From contig DLDA01000034.1 in assembly GCA_002480925.1 (NCBI GenBank), positions 35,239-47,038 on the forward strand: DNA of 11,800 nt, written 5' to 3'. Below the pieces are notes generated by a model. It saw only the letters and a list, made by a program, of their open reading frames with translations. It did no database searches and was not told where the DNA came from. The first letter of the stretch is position 1; each line of letters opens with the position of its first letter. A program made the translations under genes and the position numbers. The DNA is from Lachnospiraceae bacterium UBA7784 (GTDB lineage: Bacteria > Bacillota > Clostridia > Lachnospirales > Lachnospiraceae). This document shows, piece after piece, positions 6,774 to 11,800 of this stretch.

Positions 6774-9700
6774 TTGAAGTTCGCCCGCACAAAGGCTTTT
6801 ATGCTTGCGGTGGCTATGCTTGCAACAGGCATCGGAGGATGCCTGGGACCAGCTGATGCCTATGCAGCATCAAAGAAAGGATACGGAACAGCGACAGTCA
6901 GGATCTTTGCAACAACAGACATGCATGGACAGAGTGTAAAGCTGAATTATGATTCAGCCTCGGACGGAGAAGGCAGTCTGGCTCAGATAGCAGGGATTGT
7001 AAAGGAAAAGAGAAAGATAAAGTACGGAACCTCTGTCACAGTAGACTGTGGAGATAATCTATACGGTATAGGAGCCGAGAGTCTGATGAAGGGATCAGAC
7101 AGCGGAGCCCAGTATATGTACGAGGAGATGAAGGCTCTTGGCTATGATGCCATCACACTTGGTAATCATGATTTTGACTACGGAGTCGATTACATAAAGA
7201 AGGCCATTTCTGATACAGGTATGAAGAGCAAGGTCGTACTCTCTAATGTCGTTGACGCCAAAACCAAAAAGAACCTTTACAAAAGCGGGATGATAGTAAA
7301 GAAAAACATCACGACCACCAGTGGGAAAAAGAAGACTATCAGGATCGGGTTCGTGGGTGCAGTCGTTCCGTCACTAACCAGGAAAAAGGATGGAATGAGC
7401 TCTGAGTCTGATTCGGATGCAACCGAGGTGACATCTCTTGCTACAGCTGTTTCATGGCAGGGGATAATAGAGACAAGGGACATTGTCGAATCGGTAAGAT
7501 CGGAGGCCAAGGCCCTTAAGAGTGATGGAGCTGACTTAGTCATTGCTCTGATCCATTCAGGCATAGGGTCAGAAAAAGCAAAGAAGCTTGATGACAATGT
7601 TGGATATGCGGTTACAGCAATTCCTGAGGTGGATGCAGTCTGTGCCGGGCATACTCATATGGATTTCCCTTATGATTCAGCCAAGGCAGAGCCATATTAT
7701 GACTATTCTTATACCGATGGGGACGGGCTTATGCATGGCAAGGCACTTATCGAGGAGAAGGATCATGCATCCTCACTCGGAATAGCCGATATCAAGCTCG
7801 GCTTCAGTGCAGCCGGCAAGCCATACATTAAGTATCAGACCGCAAAGATCAGAAAAATCAAGGATTCTGATCCCGAGGATCCTGATATAGTTTCTATCAA
7901 CAAGAAGTATGATGAGATCTATCAGAAGATCTATGACAGAACAGTGACTTCTACAGATCAGAATGCAGATAATTATTTTGGAATGATAGAGGATAATCCT
8001 CTGATCCATCTCGCAAACTCTGCCAAGATCGAATATGGTATCCGTGCAGTAAAAAATCTTGATGACAGATATAAGAACGCACCGGTAATAGCCTCCACCC
8101 AGTACCAGCTCGGAGGGAAAAATTCGTCTGATTATCTGAAGATAGACGGGACTGTCCAGGTAAAGGACCTTTTGAATCTCGAGGCTTTCAATCAGCAGAG
8201 AGCCAAGGTCTATTATATGACAGGAGCCCAGCTGAAGGAATCTCTTGAGTATCAGGTCGCGAGATTCTATCAGGATCCTGCATCTGCAGCATCGGCCAAG
8301 TGGGACGCTGAGACGAAGAAACTTGTTGACCAGGGCTTAAAGCCTGTTCTTACTCCGGACCATCAGAACAACTGGAACGGCTTTCGGGTATATGACGGTA
8401 TCGAATATGTCGTGGATCCTTCAAAGCCTGCAAGATATAATGAGGACGGAGAAAAGATATCAGATTCCAACAGGATCATAAGTCTCACAAGAAATGGGGT
8501 ACCTGTATCGGACGACCAGATATTTATCCTTGTTTCTAAAAATATCTCATCAACGTTTGACCCGACCTTTTCAAAGGTGGCAGAAAAGCAGTGCATAGTA
8601 AGCAAGACCGCCCATATAAGCTCCATGCTCGAGACCTATATGAAGACACAGACAGTGGACGGAAGGCTTGCAATGTTAACGGACGGTAACTGGAAGATTG
8701 CCTTCCCTCAGGGAAGCGACTATATAATAAAGTCATCAGCAGATGCATCAGAGGTAGCAAAGTCCCGGGCCTGGTATCAGGGAGAGATAGCTGCAGCAAA
8801 TGGATTTACCTTTTACAAGGCAGCTCTGGGGACACCTGATGAGCTTGCTGACAAGAGCGGACCATTCGTCACGGCCTCGCCTCTGGAAACTCAGGTCACA
8901 GGAGATCCTGTGACAGTAAAGGTGCTTGCAAATGATATCTCAGGAGTCAGCAGGATCTCATATACAGGAGGGACCTACAAGGCTAATGATGATGTGAGAA
9001 GCTATGCGACGGAGGTCTCAGGCGATAGCTTTACTGTTACGCAGAATGGTACCTATACTGTGTTTGCCGAGGATACTCTGGGTAATGTGAATGTCTGCTA
9101 CGTACGTATAAATAATATAGACGGTACAGTTTCAGTGGCTCCTACTGTCGTACAGATCTCGAACAGAAAGAAGGTCATAACTGGAAACGCTTCTCCGTTC
9201 GCAGTCGTAAATCTCAAGATGTCTGGAATGGATGTGGATACAAAGGCAGATCAGGACGGAAGGTTTACTTTCAATCTGGAAAGGCCTGGTAATGCAGGAG
9301 ACAGCTATCAGATCTATCAGACAGATATACAGGGACGCAGGAGCAGCGTCGTGACCGGAACAGTACAGCGGACAGGAGCCAATGCGCCTTCTGTCGTAAA
9401 TCAGATAAATAATACTGATACGACTATAAGCGGAGTATTTCATGATGATCCGCTCTGCTCTATCCTGGTTCAGTGCGGCAGCAAGGTCTATGTGCCTAAG
9501 GACGCCCAGTCACAGTATAAGGAAAGCAGCCTTTGCAAGGACAGCCTTACAAAGAAGTCTGTTACCATGACAAGAACAGGGGATACGTTTTCTATAAAGA
9601 TCCCTGTTCCTATGACAGGAGAGAATTATAAGATCTATGGTGTGGACTGGATAGGGAGGCTGTCAACCCTTACTTCAAGGACCGTAAATGAGGTCGCTCC

Positions 9701-10520
9701 TAACCAGCCTAAGGTAAGCACTGTTATAGCAGAGGATGCCCTGATCTCTGGAAGCATACCGAAGCCGACCTCTGATAGCTATACGATAACAGTCCGGACA
9801 GGAAGCGGAAAGACCTATACAGGAACAGCTGGAAGCGATGGTAAGTTCGTTATAGAAGCTGACAGCGAGGCTGTCGGGACCAAGGTAAGCGTAACTGCTT
9901 CTGATTTAAGAGACGGAGTGACAAGAAACAGTCTTGCAAGAGAGACTACCATGAAGTCACTTAAAGATTACTATGATAAGTACGCAGGAAACGGCGAGAT
10001 TTCCACTATAAATGATCAGGATACAGTTATCTCCGGATCGATATATGAGGGAGGCCCTGATGTACGTGCGGTTCTTCTGATAAATGGTGAGAAGAAGGCC
10101 GTAAGTCTGGGTGAGGACGGATCCTTTGAATATAAGCTTGAGACGCCGCTTTCTTACAAGGATAAGGTATATCTGATCGCAAGGAATGCAAGCGGAGGCC
10201 TTAAGGACATAGAGACAGAGACTGTTTCTGAGGCTATACCTGATAGGCCTGTGGTTTCAAATGAAAGAATAACGACTGATACGTCTGTTATCATAGCTGT
10301 TGGAAACAGGAGCTGTACTGCGGTCCTGAAGAGCGGCAAGACCTTTGTTAAGGCAAGGCCGGAGGAAAAGACTGCTGATGGCTTTGTATATAAGCTGACT
10401 CTGCCGAAGAAGCTCAGAAAGAAGGGAACTCATCTGAAGGTTTATCTGGAGAATTCATCAGGTCAGTCAGATCCTGTATCATTTGTAGTGAAACAGCTTG
10501 ACAGCGATGAAGAAGAGTAG
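6774..10520 (+). CDS. Exported 5'-nucleotidase family protein with Ig-like repeats
   Basis: A 1248-residue exported metallophosphoesterase of the 5'-nucleotidase / 2',3'-cyclic phosphodiesterase family. The signal sequence (basic start, then hydrophobic 8-20) has two possible cut sites: a lipobox-like IGGC (20-23) or AYA before A32. The two-metal site is complete: TDMH (48-51), DCGDN (91-95), GNHDFDYG (130-137), the histidine in LIHSG (259-263) and GHTH (292-295). The 5'-nucleotidase C-terminal, substrate-binding domain spans about 390-630. From about 697 to 1240 come six beta-sandwich, Ig-like units. The later ones share a pattern of ISG, a DG-F turn and a closing TV. The acidic end has no LPXTG, SLH or other wall anchor. 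The TTG start at 6774 has AAAGGAG (6760-6766) at ideal spacing. The 12-base gap after the transferase gene suggests one operon. Likely roles are nucleotide or phosphate scavenging at the surface, or action on a released CDP/CMP product, which is speculative. Confidence 0.87.
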   Translation: MKFARTKAFMLAVAMLATGIGGCLGPADAYAASKKGYGTATVRIFATTDMHGQSVKLNYDSASDGEGSLAQIAGIVKEKRKIKYGTSVTVDCGDNLYGIGAESLMKGSDSGAQYMYEEMKALGYDAITLGNHDFDYGVDYIKKAISDTGMKSKVVLSNVVDAKTKKNLYKSGMIVKKNITTTSGKKKTIRIGFVGAVVPSLTRKKDGMSSESDSDATEVTSLATAVSWQGIIETRDIVESVRSEAKALKSDGADLVIALIHSGIGSEKAKKLDDNVGYAVTAIPEVDAVCAGHTHMDFPYDSAKAEPYYDYSYTDGDGLMHGKALIEEKDHASSLGIADIKLGFSAAGKPYIKYQTAKIRKIKDSDPEDPDIVSINKKYDEIYQKIYDRTVTSTDQNADNYFGMIEDNPLIHLANSAKIEYGIRAVKNLDDRYKNAPVIASTQYQLGGKNSSDYLKIDGTVQVKDLLNLEAFNQQRAKVYYMTGAQLKESLEYQVARFYQDPASAASAKWDAETKKLVDQGLKPVLTPDHQNNWNGFRVYDGIEYVVDPSKPARYNEDGEKISDSNRIISLTRNGVPVSDDQIFILVSKNISSTFDPTFSKVAEKQCIVSKTAHISSMLETYMKTQTVDGRLAMLTDGNWKIAFPQGSDYIIKSSADASEVAKSRAWYQGEIAAANGFTFYKAALGTPDELADKSGPFVTASPLETQVTGDPVTVKVLANDISGVSRISYTGGTYKANDDVRSYATEVSGDSFTVTQNGTYTVFAEDTLGNVNVCYVRINNIDGTVSVAPTVVQISNRKKVITGNASPFAVVNLKMSGMDVDTKADQDGRFTFNLERPGNAGDSYQIYQTDIQGRRSSVVTGTVQRTGANAPSVVNQINNTDTTISGVFHDDPLCSILVQCGSKVYVPKDAQSQYKESSLCKDSLTKKSVTMTRTGDTFSIKIPVPMTGENYKIYGVDWIGRLSTLTSRTVNEVAPNQPKVSTVIAEDALISGSIPKPTSDSYTITVRTGSGKTYTGTAGSDGKFVIEADSEAVGTKVSVTASDLRDGVTRNSLARETTMKSLKDYYDKYAGNGEISTINDQDTVISGSIYEGGPDVRAVLLINGEKKAVSLGEDGSFEYKLETPLSYKDKVYLIARNASGGLKDIETETVSEAIPDRPVVSNERITTDTSVIIAVGNRSCTAVLKSGKTFVKARPEEKTADGFVYKLTLPKKLRKKGTHLKVYLENSSGQSDPVSFVVKQLDSDEEE

Positions 10521-10526
10521 TACACT
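10498..10526 (+). promoter_or_regulatory. Sigma-A promoter of rplM-rpsI, overlapping the previous gene's end
   Basis: A perfect TTGACA (10498-10503) and TACACT (10521-10526, four of six positions) are 17 bases apart. The -35 lies inside the last codons of the nucleotidase gene, and the -10 begins directly after its TAG stop (10518-10520). The expected start is around 10532-10534, just before the leader hairpin. No terminator separates the two units, so read-through from upstream is also possible. Confidence 0.65.
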
Positions 10527-10534
10527 ATTAAGGC

Positions 10535-10579
10535 TGATGTGAAAATGATGGTTCAATAGCCCCGAACATCATTTCATCA
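10535..10579 (+). ncRNA. Structured 5' leader of rplM-rpsI (candidate L13 autoregulatory element)
   Basis: A 16-bp bulged hairpin begins within a few bases of the predicted transcript start. TGATG (10535-10539) pairs with CATCA (10575-10579), AAATGAT (10543-10549) with ATCATTT (10568-10574), and GTTC (10551-10554) with GAAC (10564-10567). A 3-base bulge and a 1-base bulge lie on the left arm, and the loop is AATAGCCCC. A weaker second stem follows (CCCG 10586-10589 with CGGG 10609-10612), whose 3' arm could instead pair with the CCCC loop. No T tract follows, so it is not a terminator. Firmicute rplM transcripts are known to carry an L13 leader (an Rfam family). The position fits, but a match to that consensus could not be checked here. 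Confidence 0.55.
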
Positions 10580-10645
10580 ATATATCCCGGTCCGTGTCGG
10601 TACATTCGCGGGTCAGGAAGACAGGTTAATTTGGAGGATATATCA

Positions 10646-11077
10646 ATGAACACCACTTATATGCCAAACCCTGATAAGGTTTGCCGCAAATGGTATGTTG
10701 TAGATGCCGAGGGACAGACACTTGGTCGTCTCGCATCAGAAGTCGCAAAGGTTTTACGCGGCAAGAACAAGCCGATCTTTACCCCTCACGAGGATTGCGG
10801 CGATTATGTTATCGTTGTTAACGCTGACAAGATCAAGGTCAGCGGAAAGAAGCTTGAGCAGAAGATTTATTACCGTCATTCTGATTATGTAGGCGGATTA
10901 AAGAGTGCTAGTCTCAAGGAGATGCTTGAGAAACATCCGGACCGTGTCATCGAGATCGCTGTTAAGGGAATGCTCCCGAAGGGACCTCTTGGCCGTCAGA
11001 TGTACAAGAAGCTTTTCGTATATGCAGGCCCTGACCACAAGCATGCAGCTCAGAAGCCTGAAGCACTTGAGTTTTAA
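10646..11077 (+). CDS. rplM: 50S ribosomal protein L13
   Basis: A 143-residue protein with the full L13 pattern: [17 protein letters not shown] near the N-terminus, [32 protein letters not shown], the highly conserved [17 protein letters not shown], then [17 protein letters not shown] close to the end. L13 is an early-assembling protein of the large subunit and binds 23S rRNA. The ATG at 10646 is the correct start: it gives the family length, and GGAGG (10633-10637) lies 8 bases upstream. An in-frame TTG at 10631 would place that ribosome binding site inside the gene. It is the first gene of the classic L13-S9 pair, driven by the promoter at 10498-10526 and probably feedback-controlled through the leader hairpin. 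Confidence 0.98.
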   Translation: MNTTYMPNPDKVCRKWYVVDAEGQTLGRLASEVAKVLRGKNKPIFTPHEDCGDYVIVVNADKIKVSGKKLEQKIYYRHSDYVGGLKSASLKEMLEKHPDRVIEIAVKGMLPKGPLGRQMYKKLFVYAGPDHKHAAQKPEALEF

Positions 11078-11095
11078 TGCGTGGAGGATTAGAAA

Positions 11096-11491
11096 ATGGC
11101 AAATGGTAACAGATATTACGGGACAGGCAGAAGGAAGTCTTCTGTAGCAAGAGTATACCTCGTTCCGGGCACAGGAAAGATCACTATCAATAAAGAGGAT
11201 ATCGACAAGTATTTCGGTCTTGAGACATTAAAGGTTGTCGTTCGTCAGCCGCTTGAGCTTACCGGCACAACTGATAAGTTTGATGTATTAGTAAACGTCA
11301 AGGGCGGTGGATACACAGGTCAGGCTGGAGCTATCCGTCACGGAATCTCAAGAGCTCTTCTTGAGGCCGATGAGGAGTATCGTCCTGCACTTAAGAAGGC
11401 CGGATTCCTTACACGTGACCCACGTATGAAGGAAAGAAAGAAGTACGGCTTAAAGAAGGCACGTCGTGCACCACAGTTCTCAAAGAGATAA
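11096..11491 (+). CDS. rpsI: 30S ribosomal protein S9
   Basis: A 131-residue protein matching S9 from end to end: [16 protein letters not shown] at residues 7-22, PGTGKITIN, the LNVKGGG-type segment ([15 protein letters not shown]), [23 protein letters not shown], and the conserved basic tail ending in QFSKR. In the family this C-terminal tail reaches the ribosomal P site and its final arginine contacts tRNA. The gene starts 18 bases after rplM, with GGAGG (11083-11087) eight bases before the ATG, and is co-transcribed with it. The transcript ends at the hairpin 30 bases downstream. Confidence 0.98.
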   Translation: MANGNRYYGTGRRKSSVARVYLVPGTGKITINKEDIDKYFGLETLKVVVRQPLELTGTTDKFDVLVNVKGGGYTGQAGAIRHGISRALLEADEEYRPALKKAGFLTRDPRMKERKKYGLKKARRAPQFSKR

Positions 11492-11520
11492 TGCGCGTAG
11501 CAATGAGCCATGCGCTTGTA

Positions 11521-11571
11521 AAAAAGACGTTCCAGATGAATGCTTGCATTCAGACTGGGATGTCTTTTTTT
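11521..11571 (+). terminator. Strong intrinsic terminator of rplM-rpsI
   Basis: A long hairpin: AAAAAGACGTTCCAG (11521-11535) pairs throughout, with two G-U pairs, to CTGGGATGTCTTTTT (11555-11569). A second 6-bp stem, GAATGC with GCATTC (11538-11543 and 11546-11551), stacks inside it and closes on a TT. A T tract ends at 11571. The matching A tract on the left means it could also terminate transcription arriving from the other side. Confidence 0.93.
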
Positions 11572-11580
11572 GAGTAGAGG

Positions 11581-11643
11581 TATGAGGTGAGAGGTGAGAG
11601 GTATGAGGTGAGAGGTGAGAGGTGTGAGGTGGGAGGTGAGAGG
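11581..11643. repeat. G-rich heptanucleotide minisatellite
   Basis: Nine consecutive 7-bp units of the form TNNGAGG occupy 63 bases. They are ordered TATGAGG, TGAGAGG, TGAGAGG, then the same three again, then TGTGAGG, TGGGAGG, TGAGAGG, giving a 21-bp higher-order period repeated three times. The strand is strongly purine-rich. The region is intergenic, directly after the rpsI terminator. Apparent reverse-strand reading frames through it encode a repetitive Ser-His-Leu peptide and are artefacts of the repeat. From 11644 to 11708 there is only AT-rich sequence in which I see no feature. Confidence 0.92.
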
Positions 11644-11708
11644 TACTTGCAGGCTTAGGTGTTGACTTGGCGAAATAGAAAATACACATACGATTATTGT
11701 CATTTGAA

Positions 11709-11800
11709 CAGTACATTAGAAATAGCGCATATGGCAACCGCCATATTAACAGTACATTAGAAATAGCGCATATGGCAACCGCCATATTAACAGTGCATTA
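11709..11800. repeat. 41-bp tandem repeat with internal palindrome
   Basis: Two identical 41-bp units (11709-11749 and 11750-11790) are followed by the first 10 bases of a third (11791-11800, one mismatch at the fifth base), where the window ends. Each unit starts CAGTACATTAG and contains the perfect inverted repeat ATATGGC-AACC-GCCATAT (first copy 11729-11746), a 7-bp stem with a 4-base loop. The bases just before the first unit (CAT, then AACAG) resemble a decayed unit end. The array probably continues beyond the window. Its role is unknown. Confidence 0.93.

Noticed and set aside
10535..10579. Terminator between the nucleotidase gene and rplM
   Set aside because: The stem is bulged and no T tract follows it. 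Its place at the 5' end of the rplM transcript fits a leader element better.
10631..10645. TTG start five codons upstream for rplM
   Set aside because: This TTG overlaps the ribosome binding site, and the ATG at 10646 gives the exact L13 family length and N-terminus.
11338..11785. Two overlapping reverse-strand reading frames of 101 and 121 codons downstream of and within rpsI
   Set aside because: Their length comes from the 7-bp repeat, which reads as a repeating Ser-His-Leu peptide. They also cross the terminator hairpin, the 41-bp repeat or the rpsI gene, and no ribosome binding site or family motif is seen.
11709..11800. CRISPR array
   Set aside because: The 41-bp units are directly adjacent with no variable spacers, and no cas gene is nearby.

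Overview
The window looks like chromosomal DNA of a low-to-mid GC Gram-positive bacterium of the class Clostridia, probably Lachnospiraceae. This is an inference from AGGAGG-type ribosome binding sites, heavy AGG/AGA/ATA codon use, sigma-A type promoters, TTG starts, teichoic-acid-type enzymes, and L13 and S9 proteins of typical bacterial form. All genes are on the + strand, and no mobile element was seen.

Layout: (1) An intrinsic terminator (28-59) closes an upstream unit outside the window. (2) A two-gene unit follows: a LicD-family phosphotransferase (123-1037) overlapping a polysaccharide pyruvyl-transferase-like protein (1034-2458). (3) A near-consensus promoter (2475-2503) precedes a tightly overlapping four-gene cassette. 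It encodes a zinc-dependent polyol-phosphate dehydrogenase of the TarJ/GatD type, a divergent ribulose-phosphate 3-epimerase, an IspD/TarI cytidylyltransferase and a CDP-glycerol/CDP-ribitol polyol-phosphate transferase. (4) Twelve bases later comes a 1248-residue exported 5'-nucleotidase-family protein with a tail of about six Ig-like domains (6774-10520). (5) A promoter overlapping the end of that gene, a structured leader, and rplM-rpsI (L13, S9) end at a strong terminator (11521-11571). (6) The last 230 bases are non-coding. They hold a 7-bp G-rich minisatellite and a perfect 41-bp tandem repeat with an internal palindrome that runs off the window edge.

Working model: the cassette makes its own activated pentitol. 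It goes from xylulose-5-P/ribulose-5-P by epimerase and reductase to a pentitol-5-phosphate, then CDP-pentitol, then polymer or side-chain transfer by the TagF/TarL-like enzyme. The LicD and pyruvyl-transferase proteins just upstream probably decorate the same surface glycan. The chemistry resembles ribitol wall teichoic acid synthesis and, through the LicD family, the ISPD/fukutin/FKRP ribitol-phosphate pathway of animals. The exact pentitol (ribitol, arabinitol or xylitol) cannot be settled from sequence. No initiating glycosyltransferase, TagO/TagA-type enzyme or exporter is visible here, so the rest of the pathway must lie elsewhere.
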